From Ichthyophthirius multifiliis (taxonomy: Eukaryota; Ciliophora; Oligohymenophorea; Hymenostomatida), in NCBI RefSeq assembly GCF_000220395.1, contig NW_004086434.1, positions 1 to 64,000 on the forward strand: DNA of 64,000 bases. The letters run 5' to 3'. The number at the start of each line of letters is the position of its first letter. Position 1 is the stretch's first letter. A program made the position numbers and the translations under genes. Of the stretch, positions 1 through 12,748 are shown piece after piece. A model generated the notes under the pieces. It had not been told where the DNA came from and did no database searches. It saw only the letters and a program-made list of their open reading frames with translations.

Positions 1-345
1 AATATTTTATTTATTTTATTTGATATATATTTTATTTTTTATAATAATAATTAAATTAAATAAGTAAATAATATTTAAATATTTTTAGTAAATAAAATAT
101 ATAAAAATAATTAATTAATATTTTTTTAATTATTTATTATATATTAATTTATTTACATTTTATTTTATATTATATTTTTATTTTTTTATTTAATAATATT
201 TATTTTAATTATATATTTATATATATAATTTTTAGGATAATATTTAAAATCACTTATATATATATATATATATTTTATTTAATTATTGTTTTTATTTTCA
301 AAACTTTATTTTTTATATAAATCAAAGAAAAGAATATTTTTTAAA

Positions 346-1029
346 ATGTATTAATTTGAAGATATATCTATGTAATAATTAGAATATTAATATTGTGTTA
401 ACTTATCTTAAGAAATAAATCCTCGAATACCATAACAATTCTATTAAATTCGAAATAATTAGTTAACTGCTTTTGACATAATTTATAAAGCATATTAAAT
501 AGAAAATCCAAACTAATGGATGATGATTTTATTTTAAACTTTAATTTAATATTGTAGCCTTAATTAAATGCCTTATCTTTGTAAAATTAGTTAAATTAAA
601 CAATTTAATGTTAACTTAGCTTTACAAAATATACATTAAAAAGATTAAAATTAAGAATTCAAATACACTTATTTTAAAAGAAAAGTTCTAGTAGTTTTAT
701 TGAAAATATTACCTTATTTAAGTAAGCTTTTAAAGGAATAATTTTTCAATTATTTATAAAAGATAGTTTAAATAATAGAATAGACATAAGCTAATAATAA
801 TTAAATTATATATAATTCTTAAATTATTGATGAGAAAAGTTTAGAATTGATAATTTATTAAATTTAAAATTTAGTTTCTAATAATTCTATTTAATTTTTT
901 GAATGGTTTATTAATAGTAATGATTATTTTAATAAAACTTTAATAAATAATTTGACTGTTATATGTATTGGATTACTCTATAATCTTAAATATTAAAGCA
1001 TTTAGAAAATTTTATAGGATTTTATGTGA
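346..1029 (+). CDS. hypothetical protein, 227 aa
   Basis: This is a single open frame of 228 codons from ATG to TGA in which many TAA/TAG codons read as Gln. It is denser in coding-type codons than its flanks. The protein is rich in Leu, Ile, Asn and Gln, and most of it looks alpha-helical, with repeated short hydrophobic helices in the second half that loosely recall HEAT/armadillo repeats. No catalytic motif, signal peptide or membrane span is visible. It runs toward the minus-strand gene at 1295-2405 with about 265 bp of AT-rich sequence between them. I do not recognise the family. It may be a lineage-specific protein or a short HEAT-like protein; the helical reading is only an impression from hydrophobic spacing. 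Confidence 0.6.
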
Positions 1030-1294
1030 ATATTATTTTAAAACCATGATCAGAAAAAAGCTAAAATATATATTTAAAAAAATAAAAATCTTTGATATAT
1101 AATTAAATAGTAAATATAAAAATATATATATATATATATTATAAAAAAATAAATTAAAAATAAATATAATAAATTATTAATATATTTTTATATACTATAT
1201 TTTTTTTTTATATATTTTATATTAAATGTTTATATATATTGTTAAACTTAATTTATATTATTTTTAATTTTTTTTATATCGTTGTTATAATAAT

Positions 1295-2405
1295 TCACAA
1301 AAATATTAAATTATATAGTTATTATGATATTTCAACATAGTATTCTTTCATTTGCGGTTATTTTTATTTTTTTGCAAAGCCTTAAGACATTTCATTGAAC
1401 TATTAGAATAAAATTCTTATAACTTCACAAAATTTATTGAACTTATCTCCTTCTTGACTAATGATTGAGTTTTTTCTAAAATAAAATAAATCATCAATTG
1501 CTTTTTTACATAAAGGTTTAATATTTGGGTCTATATTAAAATCCTAGCATAATATTTTGTATTCATCATTAGAAATATCATATCTTTTTAGAGGATTATC
1601 ATATAAAGACCAGTATTTAGTAAGTTTTTTATTTTTTCATAATCTTCAACAGATATAATTTAAGATATTGTGTTTTTATTTTAATCAATTAATTTTTGAC
1701 AATTTTTAAAAAAACATTTAAGTACTTGTTTTCTAATTTAATTTTTTACTTAGGAAGGGTATTAGTAATTTTTATAAGGGTTATTTACATTTCTTTTCTT
1801 TTTTATTTTTCTTTAGTATATTCTAAGTTTAAATTTTTTTGATCATTTTTTTTTTATTATAATGCAGTTTCAGAAATAATATTTTTATTCAATTATTATT
1901 TGGATTATAAAATGTTTGAAGTAGGTAATTAAAAATTGTTACTATTTAAAATGTTTCCGAAATTATTTTTATCAAATTTTATAAAGCTAAGTTATTTTTC
2001 ACATTCTAAGCCATATTTATAATTTAAAGATTCATCAATAATATTTTAAAATATATTTTATTATTATAAACTATTATTAATAATATTTTAGTTATTATTT
2101 TAATCTATTTATTAGGCTTAATTATTAAAATCTTGTAATTAAATATTGTTTGGAAGGTTATTAATATAGCATTTTTACAATTCTATTTTATTAAAAGTAT
2201 TTATATTTTTTAATTATTTATCAAACGAATTTTCGTTTTCTAATATATTATTCATAATGCTTTGATTATTTATTAAGAATAATTAATTTATATAATTTTA
2301 TTATTCGGGTTGTATTTATAAATTATATTTTAGCTAATTCATTTATTATTGCATATTTGTTGAAGAAACTTCTTAAGAATCTTACTTTTTTACAGAGAAT
2401 TTCAT
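1295..2405 (-). CDS. hypothetical Asn/Gln-rich protein with one probable frame break
   Basis: The reverse strand is open from an ATG at 2405 (MKFSVKKQ...) to the A/T run at 1625-1630, then stays open in another frame to a TGA at 1295-1297. The two parts join smoothly if the run of six A on the coding strand is read as seven. The first two thirds are Asn/Gln-rich and low in complexity. The C-terminal third is more ordered and charged (motifs YWSLYDNPLKRYD and CQDFNIDPNIKPLCKKAIDD). The length would be about 370 aa. I do not recognise the family, and no domain, signal peptide or membrane span is evident. A small intron at the break is an alternative, but no GT-AG pair there restores the frame. 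The opposing gene upstream starts at 3449, leaving a divergent spacer of about 1 kb. Confidence 0.5.
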
Positions 2406-2452
2406 TTTTTATTTTTTGTATTTTTTTATTTTATTTTATTTATGGTATTTAT

Positions 2453-2485
<33 letters not shown>

Positions 2486-3448
2486 CTTTTTTTTTTTTCC
2501 TTTTTAATTTTTAATTTTTAATTTTTAATTTTTTTTTTTCCTTTAAAAACTTTTATTATTTTTTTTTCTTTAATTATTTAGATTTATTTTAATTATTTAT
2601 AAATTATATTAAGTTGTTTGTAATTTTTGAATTTATTTCAATAATCATTTTTTTTATTTTATTATTAATTAGATTTTTTTTTTAATAATTAGACAAGTTT
2701 ATTTAAATTTAATATTATTTTTTTTCTATTTTTTCACTTATATTTTCTTCTTAAATATCTTATTTTCTTCAAAAATGCATTAATTTTTGTTTTTTTTATA
2801 TTTATTTATAAAATATAAAATTTAAAAATTAATTTTAATTATTGAATAAAAATATTGTATTTAAAAAAGATTTTGATTTTCGCACATTTAAATTTATACA
2901 CATAAAAATTTAAACTTGATTATATATTTATATTTAATATTTACAAAAAATAAATTAATAATTATATAAAAGATCAAATTATCTTTACTGTATTTATATT
3001 TATTTATAAATTATTAATAAATGTTAGAATAATTATTATTTTTAAAATTTTTTAAATGAAGTGTAATCAAATATCATTATAGTTTAAATAATAATATATA
3101 TAAAAAGATTTATAATGAATTCTTTGTAAAAAACTAAACCAGACATTATAAATTATTTTTGCAAATAAATATAAAATATGTAAAAAGCAGATGCTTATTA
3201 TTAATTTAATTTTTAATAATTTAAATAAAAGACCTTATTTATGATTTTTTTTTTGTTTCACATAAAAAAAAAATTAGATAAAGTATAAATGAATTTATTT
3301 TAAAGTAAAAATAATATATATATTAATAAAATTAATAAAAAATTTAATATAGAAATTATATATATATAATAAAAAAATCAATAATTTATAAATAAATAAA
3401 AAAAAACATTAAAAATTATTACAAAATAACAATAAAAATTAAAAAAAT
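2406..3448. other. intergenic spacer between divergent genes
   Basis: No coding frame could be supported. The stretch holds a long T-rich tract near 2453-2540, including tandem AATTTTT units, followed by ordinary AT-rich sequence. It probably contains the promoters of the genes on both sides, but no recognisable promoter element can be picked out at this base composition. Confidence 0.5.
2453..2540. repeat. oligo-T tract with tandem AATTTTT units
   Basis: There is a run of about 30 nearly uninterrupted T residues, then a second T run and four tandem copies of a 7-bp AATTTTT unit. It lies just upstream of the minus-strand gene starting at 2405 and is a likely nucleosome-poor promoter tract. 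Confidence 0.7.
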
Positions 3449-4965
3449 ATGGAATTCCAAAATTAAAATAATATTCAAAATATTTAATAATAAAATTAAA
3501 TTGAAAATAAAGAAGCACAAAAAACAGAATAAGAGCTTCAAAAAAAAACATAATAAAATCAATCTTAAAGTTATGAAAAACATATAAACTATGAAGGCAA
3601 ATATCAAACTTAAACATAAAAAATTAATAATAAAGAAATGACAATTATTAAAGAAATAGAAAATACACCAACATAAAATTCTTAACAATAAATAAATTCT
3701 GAACTATAAAACTAAAAAAAGGAAGAAAACAATCACTAAGATTAATAATAATTCGACTAAAAACAGCAAGAAATAGATTAATTTTAATTATCTACTCTTC
3801 TAAAAATCGAATAAAATACAAGTACTATAAATCTATATTATAAAAGAAAAAAAGAAAGATAGGAAATAGAATAAAGTTAATAAATGCTAGCTAATAGAAT
3901 ATAATTACTTAAATAAGAAGAACTAAAAACATTAAAAAAAATAGAAGAAACAAGAAAAAAAGCAATGGAAATATACTATTTGAAATTGAAAAATGAAGAA
4001 AAGAAAGATTATGTATAAAAATATAAAAAAAAATAAGTATATATAAAAATATTATTATATCTATAAAGATAAAAAACTTAAAAGTAAAATAAATATAAGA
4101 GGCAAAACAAAAAATACTATAAATTAGAAAAAATAGTATATAAGAAAAGTAAACTAAATTCAGTATGTACACAGAAATGAAATTAAGTCATGCGAAATAA
4201 ATAAAAAATGATTCTAATAGGAATTTAAAGAAAATAGAATATAATAATAAAAAAAGAATAAGTTAATTAAAATTAAATGTGAATTTGACTAAATAAGAAA
4301 GGAAATAAAGATAGGATAAAATTTAGAATTTTTAGGATATTAAAAAAGAACATGTTAAAAGCGAAATCGAATCTAAACTTAAATAAGAAGAATTAATTAT
4401 GAGTAAAAAAAAATAGGAAATTTAATAAATGGAATAGTATGAAATGAAAATTATCTCTTGTTTATAATAAACCTAATAAATATAAAAAACTGCTTATGAA
4501 GAGTTGGAAAATGCTCTGGTTTTGACAACTTCGTAGTATGCAGAAAAATACCTTAAAAAAGAAGGTGATAAAAATAATTTAAATTATAGCAAAGAATAAA
4601 TTTAGTTTGAAAATTAAAATAGTAATATTGTTTAAGATAAATTAAATTAAAATACTATTGTCGAATAAAACAATATATAGTAAAATTATTAATAATAATA
4701 TAATTAATTAGAATAAAATAAATAATAATTATATATTTAATAATTAAATTAATAATAATAAAATTATAATTTAGAATAATTAAAAAGTCAAAAATAATAA
4801 GAATTAGAATAAGAATAATTAAAAAAAAATTAATAAAAATAATAGTTATAATAATAATAAAATTAAAATATTTAATAATAAAATAATATCTAATAAATTT
4901 CTAAATAATAATCTTAGAAAAATATAGAAGATAAAAATATGCCAAGTAAAAAATCAATAAAATGA
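3449..4965 (+). CDS. coiled-coil protein, 486 aa, one intron
   Basis: Exons 3449-4012 and 4069-4965 are joined by a 56-nt GT-AG intron (4013-4068); both are in phase and give 486 residues. The N-terminal 110 residues are Gln-rich. A long Lys/Glu coiled coil follows, opening with a pattern of the type NRIxLLxxEExKxxKKIxxTRKKA that I associate with many ciliate cytoskeletal coiled-coil proteins. A second helical block around residues 330-385 ends in EELENALVLTTSQYAEKYL. The tail is a poly-Gln/Asn tract encoded mostly by TAA/TAG, ending MPSKKSIK. No enzymatic motif is seen. It may be a basal body or axoneme-associated protein; that is inference. The minus-strand frames here encode only artificial hydrophobic strings. 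Confidence 0.72.
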
Positions 4966-5175
4966 ATTTTTTATTGAAAAATTATAAGTTTATATTTATT
5001 TATCATTTTTTTTTTTTTTTGAATATAATTTTATATATTATAATAAAATCAATTTTTTTATTTTTAAAGTTTAATATTTATTAGTGGAAAAAATAAATAT
5101 ATTATTAATATGGAAAAAATAATATAAACTTGTATTTAATTTTTTTTTTATTATAATTATTCTAATTATTCTCTA
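4966..5175. other. short spacer between convergent genes
   Basis: About 210 bp of AT-rich sequence separate the 3' ends of the coiled-coil gene and the SHIPPO-like gene. No feature was seen beyond T and A runs. Confidence 0.5.
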
Positions 5176-6335
5176 TCAATATTTATTTTAATTTGGTAAT
5201 AAATATTTTGGCACCTCATTAAATTTTGGAGGTATATTATATTATCCTGGTCCAGGAGTTTAATATTTACCCACAAAATCTATTGTTCTTTAAGCATTTC
5301 CCATAGTATATCCTGGACTTTTGAATTTCTATTCATTATAATTTATATAATCAGCAGGACCAGGTGTAGGTTGAACTTATCCTTATTTTTAGTATTTAGG
5401 AGTTCTTATTAAAAAAAGTAAAGATAAAATAAATAAAAAAAAATTACGAATATTTTGCTTAATTATTTTTAATAAAATCATAATTCGGATTATAATCAGA
5501 AGGTCCGGGCACTTTATCTTTATCACCTGAATCATATTTAGCAGAAATGAAAACCTTTTTATTTTTTTTAAAAAAAAAAATTATATATTTGTAAAAATAG
5601 ATATAAAATTTTAAAACTCCTTTTTTCGTATTCCAAACATCTTTAATTTTATAACTTTAAGGACCAGGTCCTGATTCATAATTAGTATTTTAAAATTAAC
5701 TTGAGTTATTATTTTTGGCAGTATAACTACCTGAATTAATAATTCTATCTTTATTTCTTGGAGATTTTCCAAAAGTATATTAAGGAGTTTTTTATAGTCT
5801 TAAATTGTCAATACGTATGCTATTATTTAATTATAAAAAATTAAAAAAAATATAATTTTACTTATACTATTAAGGTCCTGGTGTATTATTTATTACATTA
5901 AAATGTCTTTATGTTTTTCCAAAAATTACATGTTTTGCATTTTTTTAAATATCTTTTACTTAATAATCTCCAGGACCTGGGCTATTAGAATTATTTTAAT
6001 TATCATTTTTATAAGTTCCAATATGACCTCCTTTTATTTTATCATAAGTTTATATAGAATATTACTTTTTATAAAACAATAAATTATAATTAATTATATA
6101 TTTATATATATTTGTATTGTACACCAACGCCAGGTAACATAGATTTCTAAGAACTTAATTAATTCCTTTCTTAATTTCCTATAGTATATTTTGGCTGATT
6201 TTTTAGGGTAATTATATTGCTTTTATTTATTTCATAATCTCCGGGCCCTGGAAATTCTTTATTTGTTACAAATAATAAATCTCTCTTTTAATAACCTAAT
6301 CTAAAATTATTTATTTTTAATAAATAATAAAAGTT

Positions 6336-6366
<31 letters not shown>

Positions 6367-6911
6367 TATGTATGGTCTTTTAATGTGCTTTTATTTATAT
6401 TATATTAGCCAGGTCCTGGTACTTTTAATTTATCCATAATTGTAGGTAATGTATGCTTTTATTATATTGAATATTTAGGACTCTATTTTAAAATTTTATT
6501 TGGAGAATAATCACTTGGTCCAGGCTATTTTAATTTTTCTTTATCATCAAAATTTAAATTTCTTTTTTCACCTATGTGGTATTTGGGACCTTCGTAGCCC
6601 TTTTTAAATTAAAAGAAAGTATATTTAAGTGAATTAATTTTATTATAAAAGTTATTTTTTTTACTAAAATTGGTTTATATTAATACTAACCAGGTGCAGG
6701 GGTTTCTTCGTTTGTTAATATTCTATTTGATTTTCCAATACTTTATTTTTTATAAATTCATTTATTGTTATTATTTTAATTACGAATATTTAGGATTTAA
6801 TTTTAGTACTTAATAATATCCTTTATTTAGATTATATTATCCAGGCCCTGGAGGACATGAACTTTTTAAAAATTGTCTTTTCGCTTATGGAATTGACCAA
6901 GCTGAAACCAT
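5176..6911 (-). CDS. SHIPPO/STPGR (PGPGxY-repeat) protein, copy 1
   Basis: On the reverse strand the gene opens with MVSAWSIPQAKRQF at 6911 and ends ...EVPKYLLPNQNKY-TGA at 5176. It carries about twelve sperm-tail PG-rich repeats (PGPGQY, PAPGQY, PGPSDY, PGPGDY, PGPQSY, TPGPADY and similar), roughly one every 40-45 codons. STPGR/SHIPPO proteins (the ODF3/CIMAP group) are axonemal or microtubule-associated. At least six introns of about 45-80 nt interrupt it, near 5400-5460, 5560-5600, 5815-5870, 6060-6120, 6300-6365 and 6600-6665; exact ends were not fixed for all. The frame breaks by one base near the T run at 6746-6751. It shares N- and C-terminal signatures with the second copy at 59476-61674, so the two are paralogs in inverted orientation. 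Confidence 0.85.
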
Positions 6912-8062
6912 ATTTTTTATATTTAATAATATATATATTAATTATATATTTATCTTATTTTTTAGTGATTTGTTTATATTTTTATTAAAATATTTAATTA
7001 TTAATATTTTAAAAAGTATATATAAAAAAAATATTACTATAATGGATAATTTATTTATTTAATAAGACAAAATAAATTAATTATTATCCACGTAAGTTGA
7101 TATTCTATTAAATATTTTAATTTTAAAATAATAAAAATTATAACAAAAAAAAATATATAATTTAATTATAAATTTTAGTATATTTTTCTTTTTAAATTAA
7201 AATATTCAATATTTAACTTTATTTTAAAATAAAAATAAAAAAATAATAATTAATAAATTTTTATAAACATAAGTTTGTAAATAAATTTAATTTATTTAAA
7301 AAAAATCAAAAAATTTATTAAAATCAAAAAAAAATTAAATAAAAAAATAAATTTTAATATATATATATATATATATTTTAAGTGATGTTAGAATGTAAAT
7401 TATTATTAATATTTATATAAATATCGATTAATTTAAGAAAAACTATTTATTTAAATATTTTACGTCTCTTCCATTTTAATTCATTTAGGCCTGAAAATTA
7501 CAAGGGCTTAAGTCTATGTTTATAAAATTAAATAATCCCTTCTATTCCAAAAGTATTATGATTTTAAAAAATATCATTAAGTGGCAAAAATGCACTGTAT
7601 TGAAGAAACTCAAAGTAGGTTATTAATGTATAGGATTTTTTATTTTTTTATTAAAAGAAATAAATAATTTTTTAATTTAAAATTTCATAAATTGGTACTT
7701 ATAATCATAATTAAGAAGAATTTGACAAACTGAGATTTTAAGCTTATTAATATTAACTTAATTATCTATTTTTCAGATAACATGTAAACTATTTTGAAGA
7801 CGTATAGCAATAACTTAATTAAAATCCTTCATTTAATAAACATATGAGTAAGTATTATTTTATAAGTTAAAAATCATATAATATAAGAGTTCAAACATCT
7901 TTAAGTTTTTTATATTAATGTTTAAGTTCTTAATTATTTTAGACATTATTGAAAGTAAATTTTAATTAAAACTTTTAAATATATTTTTTCATTTAGAACT
8001 GTAAATAATACTTTAAATATTTATATATTTTAAAAATATATTTTATTAGATATATTAAAAAT

Positions 8063-8100
<38 letters not shown>

Positions 8101-8518
8101 TTATTAGATATCTATTTATATTCATTTTCCTATATTTATAAAATTTAAACTAATTTTATATAACTTTAAAAGTTATTTAAATATAAATTAAATTAATTAA
8201 GGAAAAAAATTATATAAATATATATAATAAAAAATTAAACATAAACAAATTATTTCTTTAAAATAATTCAAAAATAAAAATTATTTTTAATATTTGGCCA
8301 AAAATTATATATTTTTTTTATATAATTTTTTTAATATAAAAAAGTAATTTATAAAATTATAATTACAGAAGTATTTTATAAATATATTAATAAAATTTAA
8401 TTATTATAACAAAATTTTTAAAATATTATATTTGAATAATAAATAATAATTATATGTATATTTATTTGTCATACTTATAAAATACAAATAAATAAATTAT
8501 TAAAAAAAAGATATTTAA
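6912..8518. other. AT-rich spacer with a possible small gene
   Basis: Most of this stretch is low-complexity AT sequence, including a TA dinucleotide tract near 8066-8100. A stretch near 7385-7860 has better codon content; it is listed separately as a tentative gene. Nothing else could be supported. Confidence 0.4.
7385..7860 (+). CDS. possible small multi-exon gene, structure unresolved
   Basis: Two coding-like stretches lie on the plus strand. The first, around 7495-7615, reads RAQVYVYKIKQ...YYDFKKYHQVAKMHCIEETQ. The second, around 7688-7850, reads IGTYNHNQEEFDKLRFQ...FFRQHVNYFEDVQQQLNQNPSFNKHMS. They are not in one open frame with an ATG. A GT near 7615 and an AG near 7660 could mark an intron between them. 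The second part could form two charged amphipathic helices, as in small mitochondrial complex subunits, but I recognise no family. The 5' start and the stop are not determined, and it could be a decayed gene. Confidence 0.25.
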
Positions 8519-10577
8519 ATGGATAAAGAAAAAATTGAATTATTTTTATCATGTCGTTCGTTAGCAAACAAAGACACATTTTCAAAGAGCGACCCATATG
8601 TTAATGTATATACATAGAACATTTCTACAAAATAATGGTTGTTTTATTTTAGAACAGAAACTATATAGGATAATCTTAATCCGAATTTCGCTTAATCTTG
8701 TTTAATAGATTATATATTCGAATAATAATAGCCAATAAAATTTGAGGTTTTTGACTATGACAGTCCTACATCATCTGATTTTATAGGCGATTGTCATACT
8801 ACAATCGGAAAAATAGTTGGATCAAAAAATTGTACATTAGTACTAGATTTAAAGGATAAAAAAGATAAATTTAGCGGAAAGATAATCATAAGAGCTGAAA
8901 AGGTTAACTAATGTAATGATGAAATAATATTAAAAATATAAGGAAAGAAAATAAAGGATATGAGATTTTGGACAAAATCATCTCCTTTTCTTGTTTTTTC
9001 GAGAATTACAGAAAACAATTTTCCTTTAAAAGTTCTAGAAACAAAACATAAAGAAAACAACTTATAGCCTTTATTCGATGATATAAAAATCAAAGCATAA
9101 AAATTATGTAATGCAGATTATAATATGCCTATCCTTATTGAATGTATGGATTATAATTCAAACGGAAAACATGATTTTATTGGAAGTACTTAATTCAGTG
9201 TTAATGAGGCTCAAATTAAAAAGGAATATAAGCTTAAAGATAAAAAATATAATGATGCAGGAACTCTTTTTTTTAATAATTTTTAGTTGATAAGAAAGCC
9301 TTAATTTATTGATTTTATAAGAGGAGGTGTTTAGTTAAATTTAGTTATTGCAATCGATTTTACTGGTTCGAATGGAATTCCTTCTGCTTCAGATAGTTTA
9401 CATGCCATTCAAAATAATGGGTAATTTAATTCATATTAATAAGCTATAAAGCTTGTAGGTGATATTCTTCTTAATTATGATGCAGATTAATAAATACCTA
9501 TGTATGGATTTGGTATTTTATTTTATTTTTAAAATAAGAAATTATATATTTTTTATTAACTTATAATTTAATAATATAGGAGCTAAACCAAAATTACCTA
9601 ATTTTTATTATAATTAAACTATGCATTGTTTCCCTCTAAATGGAAATCCTTAAAATCCTGATGTTCATGGAATGAATGGAATTTTGAATTGCTATTAATA
9701 AGTTTTAAAGTTTTTGGAATTTTCAGGTCCAACATTGTTTAATCCTCTTCTTACTGAAACTTAAAAAATAGCTTAGTTTAGTAAAGTTTAAAATTATTAA
9801 AATTACTATATAATGCTAATCTTAACTGATGGAGAAATTCATGATATGGATGCTACTATCTAAACTATTGTTGATATGGCTAGATTACCTATAAGTATTA
9901 TTATCATAGGAATAGGAAGTTAAGATTTTGAAAAAATGCATATTTTAGATGGTGATGACGGACTTATTGATTATAGAGGTATTTTTAAATTTATATTTAC
10001 ATTATTTTTTATAAAAAAATAAAAATTAGGAAGGAAAGCTGAAAGAGATCTTGTTTAGTTTGTGGAATTTAATACCTATAAAAATAATATTGAAGCCTTA
10101 TAAAGAGAGGTTCTAGCTGAATTACCTGATTAAGTAGTTGAATATTTCAGATTAATAGGAGAAGAACCAAAATAAGTTTAATACTAAAGAATGGAATCAA
10201 TTTAGGTTTAAAATATTCCGTAAGCGAATATGAATTTCGGATAAAATTTAATTTAAGCAGGATTCATGTAAAATATATTATAAAGTGTATAGAATTAAGG
10301 CATCTAAGAAAATAATAAACCTTTAAATTAATAATAATAGTAGTTTTATTAATAATATCCTTAAAATAATTAATTTTATCCTTAAAAATAATAATAATAA
10401 TTTCAATCCGAAAAATAAGCTTAAATTTTTGACTAACCAAATCAAATTTTTGGATAAAATATAAGTAAAGCTGGATTTATGTAAAATATTGTTTAAAATA
10501 TAAATATGTAAAATTAAGATTATTAAATTGCTCCGCCACCACCACCACCTCCACCACCACCAGGATAAAATTATTGA
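8519..10577 (+). CDS. copine (C2-C2-vWA), 646 aa
   Basis: Exons 8519-9512, 9580-9978 and 10030-10577 are joined by introns of 67 and 51 nt with phases matching exactly. The protein begins with two C2 domains (about residues 5-125 and 130-255); these carry the acidic loops typical of Ca2+-dependent phospholipid binding, such as KSDPYVNVY, DYDSP, FIGDCH and YNSNGKHDFIGS. The copine/von Willebrand A domain follows from about residue 275, with MIDAS motif DFTGSNG (Asp280), a conserved TDGEIHDMDAT strand and later IIIIGIG. Copines are cytosolic proteins recruited to membranes by Ca2+. The tail is ciliate-specific: Gln/Asn-rich, with a duplicated FGQN...AGFMQN motif, and it ends in ten consecutive prolines before GQNY. 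Confidence 0.93.
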
Positions 10578-11377
10578 TATTATATATATTAAGAAAATTT
10601 AGAATGTATTATTTTATTTATATATAGTATTAAATTATATTTAATTTTTTATCAAAAAATTAATAAGTTTTATGTTTATAAAAATAATTCCTTTTATTTA
10701 TACTTTAAAAAGTAATTTTTTTTTTATTTTATTGAATATATTTTATATTTGTATAATTTAATTAAAATATAAAATAATAAATATATATAATCAGAATAAA
10801 AAAAACATATATATATATTTTTTTTTATATTCTATATAAATTAATATTCAATAAATATCGTATAATAATATATTAATTATATTTTTTGTAAAATAAAATA
10901 ATTATATAAATATTTTTTTATATTAATTTAAAAACTAATAATAAATTTAATATATAAAGATTATTATTTTATATATTTAATTATTAATATAAATAAAAAA
11001 TAAAAGTTTTCAAAATAAAAATTATTATAATAAAATTAAAAAGATTATTAAATAGTTTTTTTGCAAATGTATATAATTATATATAAAAAAATATAAAAAG
11101 AAAAGAAAATAAAGTTATTTATAAATTATATAAGAAAAATTAAATAAAAATATTAAAATAAAGTAAAAAAGTAAAATTAAAAAATTAATAAATTATAGTA
11201 AATAAAAAATAAATGTATATATATATAAATTTATATATATATATATATAAATATATATATATATTTATATATTTTTATTATTTTATATATTATAATAATA
11301 TATAATATTAATGTATTAAAATATATAAATAACTCAATTATTTTACATAGTTTTTATTATATATTTTTTAATATACA
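10578..11377. other. AT-rich intergenic spacer
   Basis: No coding frame was seen. TA/TATATAAA-type simple repeats lie around 11215-11275. The copine gene and the TPR gene converge on this spacer. Confidence 0.5.
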
Positions 11378-12465
11378 TCATAATTAATTAACAATATAAT
11401 ATTAATTAAAATTATTAAACTAATTTTAAAAAACACACTTTTCAACAATCATTTAATTTTCATATAATCTTATATTTTTTTAACATATATTTTACTAATA
11501 ATTATTTTGTAAAATATCTTATAACCAATTATATTTTTTATCCTAATTATCTGTTTTTTATAACAAATCTTCTTAATCAACAAAAATTAATTATTCTGAA
11601 AATATTTTAGGTTTTAAATTAGGACTTTTAATTAAAAAAAAAATTAAAATATAAAATAAAAATTACTTTTAATATTCAATTAATTCTCTATCGAAATTAT
11701 TTTTATCTTAAATATGTACTTTTATTTTTCCATCAATATCTACTAAGAAAGCCTTTTTTAAAAAACAAAAAAATTTAAAATCAGTAATAAAAATTATATA
11801 TAAAATTAAAAAATAATTAAAACTTTTATTGACATGGAACTGTTTAAAAAACAACTTTCTATAACTTTTTTAGCATTAGAGTAACTTTTAAATTCTAACA
11901 AACAAAATTCTGTTGCTAAACTAGAAATTTAACATAACGAAATATCTTTAAAGTAATATATTTTTTAGATTTCTAAAAAGCAAAAAAAAATATTATAATT
12001 TTTTTTTTTCAAATAATAAAAAAATAAACTTTTGCTTTTGGGAAAAATTTGTGTTATATCACTATAATTTATTAGCTAATTTTTCATATTATATAAAAGT
12101 ATATATTTTAAATAAACTTTTCCTGTTGGTACTAATTGTTTCTTTAAAGCACCAATAAGGTTATCATAAGGTTTCATAAATCCTTAATAATTTTCTTTTT
12201 CTCTTAAAAGTAGATCTAAAGCTTATTGTGTTTTTCCTTATTTATGATATACAGTAGCTAAATCCTTTATTGCACTATCTCTTTTTAGATTTAATTCAAG
12301 ACATTTTTAATAGCATAATGCAGCTTTTTAAAGATTTTTTTCTTTTAGCTCTAGTTATTTTGCTATTTAATAGTAATTTGTTTCTTCTAATAAGTTTAAT
12401 TATAATTCCTTTTCTTTATATTATTATTATATAGTTGATCTTTATTAATAATTAAAGTTTTTCAT
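11378..12465 (-). CDS. TPR-like repeat protein, 305 aa
   Basis: Four exons on the reverse strand (12465-12030, 11972-11824, 11752-11667, 11624-11378) are separated by introns of 57, 71 and 42 nt, all GT-AG with matching phases. The N-terminal half reads as tetratricopeptide repeats, with segments YYQIAKQLELKEKNLQKAALCYQKCLEL and DSAIKDLATVYHKQGKTQQAL carrying the usual Ala/Gly/Tyr spacing. The second half is a different fold with KAFLVDIDGKIKVHIQDKNNF and an Asn/Gln-rich tail. TPR domains mediate protein contacts; the partner cannot be read from sequence. No signal peptide or membrane span is seen. The family beyond TPR is not recognised. Confidence 0.75.
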
Positions 12466-12748
12466 TTTTTATTTTTATTAATATTTATAATTATATATTT
12501 TTTTTTTGAGTTTATAATAAATAAACAATCTTATTTTAATAATGATATTTAAGCTAAAATATATATAATAAACTAAGTAATTTTTAGTAAAAAAAAAAAA
12601 ATTAAATAAATAAAATAAAATAAAATAATATTTTTTTTACAAATAATAATATTTAAAAAAAAAAAATGAATAAATGAAATTAAAAATAACATTCTAAAAA
12701 ATATTTTAAATAAATATATACAAAACTTATGGAATATAAAAAATAAAG
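12466..12748. other. short spacer
   Basis: About 280 bp of AT-rich sequence upstream of the TPR gene start, containing T and A runs. Nothing else was seen. Confidence 0.5.

Noticed and set aside
1-345. Possible telomere or chromosome end at the window start
   Set aside because: No C4A2/G4T2-type repeats are present; only ordinary AT-rich spacer.
1749-1788. A 40-nt GT-AG segment with a TACTAAT motif in the gene at 1295-2405
   Set aside because: Careful counting shows the frame is open through it, and removing it leads to an early TGA.
3378-4172. Three minus-strand frames rich in Phe/Ile/Tyr that look like membrane proteins
   Set aside because: They are antisense to a plus-strand Lys/Glu/Asn/Gln-rich coiled-coil gene; reversing AAA/GAA/AAT codons automatically yields Phe/Ile/Leu strings.
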